From NCBI GenBank assembly GCA_034521465.1, contig JAXHMN010000016.1:124001-188000 (forward strand): a DNA stretch of 64,000 nucleotides. Direction: 5' to 3'. The position numbers were made by a program, and so were the translations under genes. Numbering within the stretch: position 1 is the first letter of the stretch; each line of letters opens with the position of its first letter. Below, in pieces: positions 56,532-64,000 of the stretch. Under the pieces are notes generated by a model. It searched no databases, had not been told where the DNA came from, and saw nothing but the letters and a program-made list of their open reading frames with translations. Origin of the DNA: SURF-28 sp034521465 (GTDB taxonomy: Bacteria; Bacteroidota; Ignavibacteria; Ignavibacteriales; Melioribacteraceae).

Positions 56532-57144
56532 CTAATGATAACTGAATTTCGCGTGATAAAATCTTAGTTAAGAATGTTTTTCTATGTAACTTGCAAAAGC
56601 CAAACTTTTTGATCGCTTGAATGTGAGCTTTTGTGGGGTAACCTTTATTGGTTTGCCAAGAATAGTGTGGAAAATTTTCCGACTCTTTAAGCATAATTTT
56701 ATCTCTCGTAACTTTAGCGATAATTGAAGCAGCCGCAATTGAAAATGACTTTGCATCTCCACGAACTATTGTTTTCGTTTCAAACTCTGAATTAAAAGAT
56801 TTATTGCCGTCAATTAATACTAAATCAGGTTTAATTGAAAGTTTTTCAACCGCAAGTTTCATAGCGAGAAGTGAGGCGTTGAGAATATTTATTTCGTCAA
56901 TTTTTGTTTGATCTACAATTCCGACCCCAAATGATTCTGCATTATCAATTATCTTGTGATATAATTCTTCGCGCTTTACAGCGTTTATTTTTTTTGAATC
57001 ATTTATTCCGTTGATAATAGTTTCCTTATCAAAAATCACTGCAGCTGCTACAACCGGTCCTGCAAGCGGACCTCTTCCGGCTTCATCAACGCCACAAATT
57101 GTTTTTACGCTGTTGCTGAAAAAATTTAAATCAAATTCTTTCAT
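56518..57144 (-). CDS. rnhB: ribonuclease HII
   Basis: 208 residues; removes RNA from RNA-DNA hybrids. Catalytic residues are visible: Asp-Glu in ICGVDEAGRGPLAGPVVAAA, an Asp in DLVLIDGNKSF, and the later Asp in AKVTRDKIM. The RG motif (VRGDAKSFSIAAASIIAKVT) is present. ATG overlaps the UbiA stop (ATGA). Frame intact. Confidence 0.95.
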   Translation of the reverse strand: MKEFDLNFFSNSVKTICGVDEAGRGPLAGPVVAAAVIFDKETIINGINDSKKINAVKREELYHKIIDNAESFGVGIVDQTKIDEINILNASLLAMKLAVEKLSIKPDLVLIDGNKSFNSEFETKTIVRGDAKSFSIAAASIIAKVTRDKIMLKESENFPHYSWQTNKGYPTKAHIQAIKKFGFCKLHRKTFLTKILSREIQLSLDGKS

Positions 57145-57976
57145 TGTGCCCCGATCAATATTGCGAATAAACCAAAGATCATGCTTCCCTTTAATAAATT
57201 ACTAATTTTTCTAATTGTCACTAGCGTTAAAGAAGAATATATCAGCTTTAATGCATAGACCAGAATCGGGTTAACTACCACCATTATTATTAAAAAGTAC
57301 TCAACATTATAGATTCCATATACATATGGAAACGTAGCGAGTATTATTAACAATATAATTAAGAGTGCTGAAAAATGAACGGTGGTTTTTACTCCCGCAA
57401 TTTGGGGGAATGTTTTTACGCCAATCGAACTATCACCTTTTATATCTTCGATATCTTTTATTATTTCTCTTATAAAATTCGTAAAGAAAGCAAACCCGGC
57501 TGGAATTAAACCGCCCTGAATATTATCCATTGCCAATCCACCTAACACAAGTGGAACTGCTGTGGCAAATGCTACCACAAGATTGCTGAGTAAAGGTGCT
57601 TTTTTAAGATGAGTTGAGTAGAGAAGTAATAACAAATTAAGAGCGAAAAGAATCACAACAAAAACAATCGAAACAAGGAATGGAAGTGTGATTGAAACAA
57701 TAAACAAAAAAACGAAAAGCCCTTTTGCAAATGCTATGGTTAATAATTCTTTTGGTAAGACTCGCTCAGGTCTGTTTATTTTATCGGTTTCAAAATCAAT
57801 AATATCGTTAATTACATTTCCGGCAGCAAATGAAAAAGTAACCGACAGGGCAATTATGAAAACATCAAAATCTAATTCGAGGAATGAAGAAGATATAATT
57901 GCCGCAATGATTACAGAAAGAATGTAATAAATAAATTAATCGGACGGACTATTTTTACAATCGCACTAATTTTCAT
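57141..57976 (-). CDS. UbiA-family prenyltransferase, DGGGP-synthase-like (one frameshift)
   Basis: ATG 57976 gives KISAIVKIVRPINLFIT. After a shift near 57930 comes SVIIAAIISSSFLELDFDVF, FAAGNVINDIIDFETDKINR with the first Asp-rich motif, PERVLPKELLTIAFAKGLF, and the second acidic motif FFTNFIREIIKDIEDIKGDS. About 278 residues, nine helices. RPINL and the NDIIDxExDxINRP pattern resemble geranylgeranylglycerol-phosphate geranylgeranyltransferases more than UbiA/MenA. It lies divergent from a geranylgeranyl-reductase-type gene. Substrate is inferred from these features only. Confidence 0.78.
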
Positions 57977-58087
57977 TTACTTACTTTTGACCAAATCGAG
58001 TATTCACAAAATTTTATTAATAGTTTGTTAAAGTAATAAATAATTATATATTTTCGAATTGATATTCATCTCACTTGAAAGGGCACA

Positions 58088-58309
58088 ATGTACAGAATTG
58101 CAAAAACCGGCGCAAAACTAATGATAGAAATACTACCTAACAAATGTGATTTTTGCGGCTGTTGTGTAGGAGTTTGTCCTGATGACGCAATTGAATTAAA
58201 AGAAGCAGAGATCAGAATTATTGATGAGAACTGTACCAATTGTTCAAAATGTATTTGGGCTTGTCCTATTGAAGTTATCAAGTTCAACAAGGAAGGATTG
58301 TTGAAATAA
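58088..58309 (+). CDS. 2[4Fe-4S] ferredoxin
   Basis: 73 residues with two cluster motifs, KCDFCGCCVGVCPDD and NCTNCSKCIWACP. ATG 58088 follows GAAAGGG; an internal ATG at 58121 would also give a complete ferredoxin. It starts one base before the flavoprotein gene and is its likely electron donor. Confidence 0.9.
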   Translation: MYRIAKTGAKLMIEILPNKCDFCGCCVGVCPDDAIELKEAEIRIIDENCTNCSKCIWACPIEVIKFNKEGLLK

Positions 58310-58310
58310 A

Positions 58311-59486
58311 ATGTTGAAAAAAGAATATGACATAATTGTTGTTGGTGCAGGTCCAGCCGGAACTGTTGCAGCAAGATATGCAGCGGAAGAGGGAGCCGAG
58401 GTTTTAATCCTTGAAAAAGATCGGGATGTTGGTTATCCGGTTCGATGTGCCGAAGCAATTTCAAAAAGAAATGTTATTCCTTTTATTGAACCGGATGATA
58501 AATGGATAACAGCAAAGATGAATAAATATGCGTTTATCTCACCCGATGAACAAGAGGTAGTTATTGAGTTTGATGAAGAGAACGGTTATGTGCTTGAACG
58601 AAGAATTTTTGATTATGAATTAGGAAAGCTTGCCACCGAAGCCGGAGCACATATTCAAACCAGAGTTTATGTGAATGGTCTAATTTTAGAAGGAGATAAA
58701 GTCTGCGGTGTTAAAGCGGAATACCAGGGTGAACAGATTGAAATAAAATCAAAAATAGTTATTGGAGCTGACGGTGTTGAATCACGCGTAGGTAGGTGGG
58801 CGGGAATAAAAACTCACATTGATTATAGAGATATGGAAGCTTGCTTTCAGGTGACTGCAACTAATGTTGATAATATTGATCCCAATACACTTTACTTTTA
58901 TCTTGGCTCTAACTATGCCCCGGGTGGATATTTTTGGGTCTTTCCGAAAGGAAAAAGAATTGCAAATATTGGTTTGGGAGTTAGCGGAGATACCGGGAAG
59001 AAGAAATCTGCGCTTGCATATATGAATGACAACATGGAAAAGTTTTACCCCAACGCTTCGGTTATGACACAAATTGCAGGCGGTGTTCCCTGTGCGTTGA
59101 CTTTGGAAAGAATTTCCGGGGATGGAATAATGCTCGTTGGCGATGCCGCAAGACAAGTTAATCCTTTAACCGGCGGAGGCATCGGAAGCGGAATGATAGG
59201 CGGCAGAGTTGCCGGAAGAATTGCAGGTGAAGCAATAAGAAAGAACAACTTAAAATTAATTGATACTTACAGAAAAGTTTGGATGAAGGAAAGAGGTAAA
59301 TCGCATTTAATTTTTGATCGGCTTAAAGAGGGCATCTTTAATTTAACCGATGAAGAATTTAATGATATCATCAAAAAGCTGTTAAAGATTCCACCGCATA
59401 AAAGAACGTTGGGTAAATTTTTCACAACCGCATTGGCAAAAAAACCGAAACTAATTTTAGATGTTGCAAAAGTTTATGTAATATAA
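58311..59486 (+). CDS. geranylgeranyl reductase-type FAD-dependent oxidoreductase
   Basis: 391 residues: FAD motif IIVVGAGPAGTVAARYAAEE, the family's RCAEAISKRN segment (PxxxC-like, substrate cavity), KIVIGADGVESRVGRWAGI, PGGYFWVFPKGKRIANIGLG (the YxWxFP signature) and GDAARQVNPLTGGGIGSGMI. These enzymes saturate isoprenoid chains of lipids, quinones or chlorophyll. The adjacent ferredoxin and the divergent UbiA-family enzyme point to an isoprenoid lipid or quinone, but the substrate is unknown. Frame intact. Confidence 0.88.
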   Translation: MLKKEYDIIVVGAGPAGTVAARYAAEEGAEVLILEKDRDVGYPVRCAEAISKRNVIPFIEPDDKWITAKMNKYAFISPDEQEVVIEFDEENGYVLERRIFDYELGKLATEAGAHIQTRVYVNGLILEGDKVCGVKAEYQGEQIEIKSKIVIGADGVESRVGRWAGIKTHIDYRDMEACFQVTATNVDNIDPNTLYFYLGSNYAPGGYFWVFPKGKRIANIGLGVSGDTGKKKSALAYMNDNMEKFYPNASVMTQIAGGVPCALTLERISGDGIMLVGDAARQVNPLTGGGIGSGMIGGRVAGRIAGEAIRKNNLKLIDTYRKVWMKERGKSHLIFDRLKEGIFNLTDEEFNDIIKKLLKIPPHKRTLGKFFTTALAKKPKLILDVAKVYVI

Positions 59487-59497
59487 TTAAAATTCAT

Positions 59498-61241
59498 TTA
59501 TGATGGCAAAGTGAATTTTACCTGAGAAAAAGAATCATCTTGCCCGAGTGCAAAACTTACACCTAAAATACCGAGCGCTGTTTCTAAATTTAATCCAAGT
59601 CCGTAACCATATTTAAGACCAGATAGTTCGGTTATTCCTCTTTCTTGATCGGCATTTCTAAGATAATAGCCGGTATCAAAAAATAAAAATGCAAATGTGC
59701 GTGGAGTTAGCAGGTAACGGTATTCTAAGTTTGACCAAAAAATTCTGTTTCCGAGAAATTGATTTTCTCGATATCCGCGTAAAGTATTTGTTCCGCCAAG
59801 TCTGTAAAGATCACTCAACTCAAAAAAATCGCCTCGCATTTCACGAGCATGAACTCCGGATGCAATAACCTGCCTATTAAAAATTTGATAATAAAATGCC
59901 AAGTCCAACTCAAGGCGTTGAAGTGCAATGTTTGTTTCAGTTTCCGGTGTTATAAATACTGCCGGACCGTTAATTTTCTTACTGCTGTATAAATATGAGT
60001 TAATGAAATGAATACCTTCAGTGGGTGCATAAACATCATCCCGGCTATCGATCGAAAGTTGTATTCCGGTTGAAAGAATACTCGAATTATAAACTGTAAA
60101 CCTGTCGTCCTCATTTTCGGTAGGAATAATTGATTCAGTCGATAATAATAAACTTGCGGAAATATCATCAGTTGCTAAAAATTCAACAGAACCTTGGAAT
60201 TTATTTTGAACATAAGTTGTGTCTTGTTTCCGTTGAAAATAATTTACTCCCACATTAAATGGATAACCAAAAACCCATGGTTCCAAATATTTTAATTCAA
60301 GTTCTTGTGTATTACGGTTTTCTTTTTCCCATTTAATTGCTGCGGCTCTTCCGGTTCCGAATAAGTTTCTTAAGCTGACATTTAAGAATCCAGTAAAATA
60401 TCCCGTTTCGTTTTCGTCACCCGGTACAAAACCGACAATACCGTCAAAATTATTTGTCTCTTTTTCTTGTACGGTAATTTGCAATACGCCTTCATTCTTG
60501 TTGTTGTAATAGTAAGCCGGTGTTCTAACAGGTTCAAAAAATCTCAGTCGATTTAATTTCTTGGGAATGGATTCAACTTTATCCTGCGAATAAATTACCG
60601 GCGGAAAAATTCTTGCAGCTCGCTTTATAACTACATCGTTTGTTTTTTCGTTCCCTAATATTTCAACTCTGTCAATTGAACTTTTTCTCACCTTTGTGTA
60701 ATTCTAAATTTATGTCAGCTGTTTTCGGAGTGGTATCCGGTTTAACTAAAATGGAAGTTATTATAATTTTTGCGAACGGATAACCGATGTTTTCTAAGTT
60801 GTCAAGTGTATTAGAAATTGCTAATTCAAGATCACTTTTGTTAAAAATGTTACTTTCGAGGAATGCAAACTCATCAATAATAATTATAGAATCCGAAGCG
60901 CTTAGATTAGAGAACTTGATAGAATCAATATAAGTAGGTTCTCCTTCTTTAACGGACACATTAATATTCACGGTAGAAGTGTCTATATTTTTTATAGCAA
61001 TATTTTGAATTTCGGAATGAAAGTAGCCAAAGTTGCTGAGGTTAAGAGTGATTCTGTTAGCAATTGAATCTTCAATTGATTCATAAACCGGCATTCCCGG
61101 ATTAAGGTTGATCCAATCCAAATAATCTGAAACTGAAAAATTTCTGTTCCCCGAAATAGAAATAGAATTTATAGTTTGAGAAAAAGTTGAAGTGAGTGCG
61201 GCTGTTATTAAAAAATATTTAATAATTCGGAGAGTCATCAA
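59498..61241 (-). CDS. Omp85/BamA-like outer-membrane protein (one frameshift)
   Basis: Signal peptide (MTLRIIKYFLITAALTSTFS), POTRA-like repeats (INSISISGNRNFSVSDYLDW, VSVKEGEPTYIDSIKFS, DRVEILGNEKTNDVVIKRA) and a C-terminal beta barrel with the L6 signature TNTLRGYRENQFLGNRIFW and final strand DSFSQVKFTLPS. The frame changes near 60685, where LELHKGEK joins SSIDRVEILGN. About 580 residues, shorter than BamA and close to TamA-like or D15-type proteins. It overlaps the PfkB gene by about 20 bases. Confidence 0.85.
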
Positions 61242-62187
61242 TCAATTTCATTTTTTTACCGATTGGTTGAACATCAATATCCGGAACTATTTTTTCAGCA
61301 TCGCTCATAATAATATTTGCAGCATCGTAATGCTCGGCATTTAGTGAACCAAGGGCAACAGCAAGTTTAAGGAAATCTTCATAAACAAGAGCTTGCTCTA
61401 AACCGTAAATAATTCCTCCGACAAAAGCATCTCCACTTCCTAAGGAATTTATCGCATTAACTCTTGGCGGTGAAATTTTGTAATGAAAATCAAACTTAGA
61501 TGAAAACACGGGATTTTCACCGTCGGTTATAAACACCATTTTAATATCTTTATCATAAAGTTTTGTTAATAACTCAAGATAATCTTCTTCACAATTTAAT
61601 TCAGCGTCAAAATATTTCTCGATTTCTTTTTTATTATTATGCAAAGCAAAAGGAGAGAGTTCAATACAATTATTTAGATGTTCTCCATATGTATCAATAA
61701 AAACCGGTTTATCATTTTCGTGGGCAAGTTTAATTCCTTCGGTAAAAATAATTTCCGCATTATGCGTGGGACAACTTCCTGCAAAAACAACCATCGATGA
61801 ACTAAGAATTGCATTTCGCATTTTGGCGATGAAATCATCAATTTCTTTGTCTGATATTTCAGAGTTCGGGGAGAAGTAAGATGTGAGCTGCCGTTGCTTT
61901 TCATCAATAGTTACAGCAGCATAACGAGTCTCTGATTTTGTGTTTACCGCTAGAAAGTCTATTGATTCATTCTCGAGAGTTCTTCTCAGTAATTTACCGT
62001 TTTGTCCTCCGAGAAAAGTAAGCGAAGTATTTTTAATACCGAGTCTGTTTAATTGTCTGCTTACATTTATTCCTTTACCGCCCGCATAAAAAGTTTCCGA
62101 TTTACTTCTATTAACGCCGCCAACTTTGATTGATTTGAAAGTGAGTCTTCTTTCCAAAAGCGGGTTAGGTGTGATTGATAATATCAT
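61219..62187 (-). CDS. PfkB-family sugar kinase (1-phosphofructokinase-like)
   Basis: 322 residues. N-terminal ILSITPNPLLERRLTFKSIK and GGKGINVSRQLNRLGIKNTS are as in 1-phosphofructokinase/tagatose-6-phosphate kinase. The anion-hole and catalytic-base motif is INSLGSGDAFVGGIIYGL. ATP-dependent phosphorylation of a phosphosugar is expected; no PTS or sugar-uptake genes are near, so the substrate is open. Frame intact. Confidence 0.88.
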   Translation of the reverse strand: MILSITPNPLLERRLTFKSIKVGGVNRSKSETFYAGGKGINVSRQLNRLGIKNTSLTFLGGQNGKLLRRTLENESIDFLAVNTKSETRYAAVTIDEKQRQLTSYFSPNSEISDKEIDDFIAKMRNAILSSSMVVFAGSCPTHNAEIIFTEGIKLAHENDKPVFIDTYGEHLNNCIELSPFALHNNKKEIEKYFDAELNCEEDYLELLTKLYDKDIKMVFITDGENPVFSSKFDFHYKISPPRVNAINSLGSGDAFVGGIIYGLEQALVYEDFLKLAVALGSLNAEHYDAANIIMSDAEKIVPDIDVQPIGKKMKLIDDSPNY

Positions 62188-62196
62188 TTTGATTTT

Positions 62197-63481
62197 TTAG
62201 TAACGATATCTGTTTATGTCTCTGTAATCTCTGTTTACTAATCTGTAATCACCAAAACCGGTATAGTCAACAAAAACGAAGCGTCTATTGATACTATAGT
62301 AATCCCAAACTTCATAAGGTTTAGAATCTATTGCAAAAGGATGACGGTCAACATAGTCGGGTGGACCTAAGGAGACATAAACCATTCCCATATCTGTTCG
62401 CCAACCTTCGTTTTTGTAAGCTTCAAAGTTTTTGTTTGCATATTCAACGCGACGGTAATATTCCAGCATTGCTTCGTTTATTTTTGTGTTAGGAGTGGGA
62501 TCTTTTTCTTCCCAAAAATTGAGAAAGGCATTTAGCTTATCTTCAAAAGAATCGTTATCCTCAATTGTGCTTAATTCACTAGATTCGGCTATATATGTCA
62601 GCTGATCGATAGCTTTTTCTAAGTCGGTTATGCTCCTGGGTAAACCCATAATTTTTGCATGAAAAGATTTTCCGATTCCGGAAAGCAAAGTGCCTGTGCT
62701 GTCTTCAATCCGCACAATCAATTCATATTCACCGAATGTAAAAGAAGGATATTTCAGCGATCCGTAAATTTCATTTTTACCGGCAGTTAACTTTTTATCA
62801 ATAGTGTGAGCATAGCTTTGATTTTCGTTCTTGTCTTTAATGCTGTAAATGATTTTGGTTTGTTTGTCTTCATTAACGTATGCTTCATAGTAAAACTTAA
62901 TAATTTTGATCCATACTTTCAACGGACTGCGAAACGTTCGGCACCAGGCGGTTTCCACTTGCTGTTTCAATTATTTCGGATACTAATAAAATATCACTTA
63001 ACTCAACATCGTCATCTATTGCAAGAACTTCAATTTCATGTTCACTTGTAACCGATCTTTTTGAATCTGAATCTTCTACGATGCATTTTAATACGTAATC
63101 GTCGGGTTCAAGTTGAAATGTTCTGAGAGATAGATTAAAGTTTCGCGGAGATGTTGTTTGATTAAAATTACCTGCAGTTACTTTTTCTTCGAAAAGATTG
63201 TTTTGAATGATTTCATCTCTCTCTTTATCATAAAAAGTTAAGTTTACCGAGTAATTTGCCGTAAATTTATCATCTGCTTTAGTGAATTGAATGCTCGAAT
63301 AAGGAACTTGAACGAATACTTCTACTTTAGTTTTACCTTGTTCATTGCTTTTGTAGTTAAGAACATCAAGATAAAAATTTGGTACAGTGCTAAAGTAATT
63401 TTTTTTCTCATCCTCTTTTTCTTGTCCGAATATCGACAAGCAAAAGATTAATAAAAGCGATATGATAAATGATTTTTTCAT
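62197..63481 (-). CDS. GWxTD-domain secreted protein (one frameshift)
   Basis: A signal peptide (MKKSFIISLLLIFCLSIFGQ), two beta-sandwich-like segments (VEVFVQVPYSSIQFTKADDK, LRTFQLEPDDYVLKCIVEDS), a frame change near 62955, then helices and the C-terminal GWxTD domain: YKNEGWRTDMGMVYVSLGPP, DYVDRHPFAIDSKPYEVWDY. About 425 residues. GWxTD proteins are common in Ignavibacteria, Acidobacteria and relatives and have no known function. Confidence 0.85.
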
Positions 63482-64000
63482 TTATTTACTCCCCCCGTTT
63501 GAAATAACTTTCCCGAATAAATCATACTCATTACAGTCATAAATGTCAACTTCATATATGTTCCCTACTTGAAGATAGTTGCCGTTTGGTTCGATGATTA
63601 CTTCGCCGTCAACTTCCGGTGCGTCTCTTTCGGATCTTGCAATGTAGTGCTCGTCTTCAATGTCATCAATAATTACTTTTATTTTTTTGCCAACCATTTT
63701 TTGATTTTTTCCGTGAGAAATATCGCGCTGTAGTGTCATCAATAAATCTTTTCGTCGTTCTTTTTCCTCTTTTGAAACCGGATCGCCTAAAATAAAACTT
63801 GGAGTAGTTTCTTCGATTGAGTATTCAAAGACTCCCCATTCTGTCAAACTCAATCTCTTTTATAAAATCAATCAGTTCATCAAACTCTCTCTCTGTTTCA
63901 TTAGGATAACCGAGAATAAAAGTTGTACGTAAAGTTATATCCGGAATGCGGACTTTGATTTTTTGAAGCAACTCTTTAGTCCGCCTAGATGATATACCTC
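63482..64000 (-). CDS. rimO: ribosomal protein S12 methylthiotransferase RimO, C-terminal part (frameshifted, cut by window)
   Basis: The window edge holds the end of the radical-SAM domain (RRTKELLQKIKVRIPDITLR, TTFILGYPNETEREFDELID) and the TRAM domain (YIARSERDAPEVDGEVIIEP). ARSxxDAPEVDG is diagnostic of RimO rather than MiaB. An extra G in a GGGG run near 63840 breaks the frame in DRMGVFEYSIEE. It begins beyond 64000, so the cluster-binding N-terminus is not seen. Its stop directly precedes the GWxTD start. Confidence 0.92.

Noticed and set aside
58066..58464. 132-codon minus-strand frame over the ferredoxin and flavoprotein start
   Set aside because: Opposes two well-supported genes and has a composition unlike its neighbours; a shadow frame.
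1..64000. tRNA, rRNA or riboswitch genes
   Set aside because: No cloverleaf with a T-loop GGTTCGAATCC-like core, no rRNA conserved block and no recognisable riboswitch core was found by eye; short or divergent ones could be missed.

Overview
The window is AT-rich bacterial DNA that looks like a member of the Ignavibacteria (Chlorobi/Bacteroidetes side of the FCB group). The evidence is: several secreted proteins ending in the type IX secretion (T9SS) sorting domain with the NYPNPFNPTT motif; an HAO-family octaheme cytochrome; a GWxTD-domain protein; DUF4301; and gene content typical of that class. This placement is an inference from motifs, not a database match. No rRNA, tRNA or CRISPR array was seen.

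Layout. 1-16.5 kb holds a crotonase fragment, a membrane PAS histidine kinase, two cation-efflux proteins, DUF4301, an RsbW-like protein, a Sel1-repeat protein, the redox repressor Rex, an octaheme HAO-like cytochrome, a ccmC-ccmD-ccmE-ccmF cluster with a CxxxY-type CcmE, and a two-component system. 16.6-21.3 kb holds an extracellular (T9SS-tagged) octaheme cytochrome next to a 24-bp perfect palindrome, then an operon of a NapH-like iron-sulfur membrane protein, a monoheme lipoprotein and DoxX. This operon appears to resume at 28.45 kb with a TauE/SafE permease and a thioredoxin. The 7 kb between is an accessory island transcribed entirely on the minus strand. It contains parDE, a quinone-reductase-like protein, GNAT, an ABM-domain protein, several alpha/beta hydrolases, a SnoaL-like protein and an AraC fragment. 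Segments are separated by imperfect inverted repeats resembling integron attC sites, and a decayed tyrosine recombinase faces away from them at the right end. This degraded, integron-like cassette array is the most unusual part of the window.

30.4-42.3 kb is a minus-strand cluster for the complete C5-type haem pathway: hemX-like, hemA, C, D, E, N, H, Y, B, L. Several palindromic repeats and a GxxExxY gene framed by inverted repeats interrupt it. 42.6-47.7 kb encodes two tandem paralogous T9SS proteins and a T9SS-tagged PQQ-type sugar dehydrogenase. 47.9-52.6 kb is a DNA-damage group (class II photolyase, EVE-domain protein, UvrA). The remainder holds a VapBC-like unit, an Mla-type lipid transport operon (MCE, ATPase, permease), YraN, RNase HII, a UbiA prenyltransferase divergent from a ferredoxin and a geranylgeranyl-reductase-type flavoprotein, an Omp85 protein, a PfkB kinase, a GWxTD protein and RimO.

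Many clearly essential or conserved genes (hemA, B, C, D, E, L, N, Y, uvrA, rimO, the MCE protein) are split by single-base frame changes, often in homopolymers, whereas 534-16.6 kb has none. I read these as mainly sequence errors and annotate each such gene as one unit. The far denser breaks in 25.2-28.4 kb look like genuine decay, or a badly covered stretch. Together the respiratory, cytochrome-maturation and haem genes describe an organism that invests heavily in c-type cytochromes, including ones exposed outside the cell.
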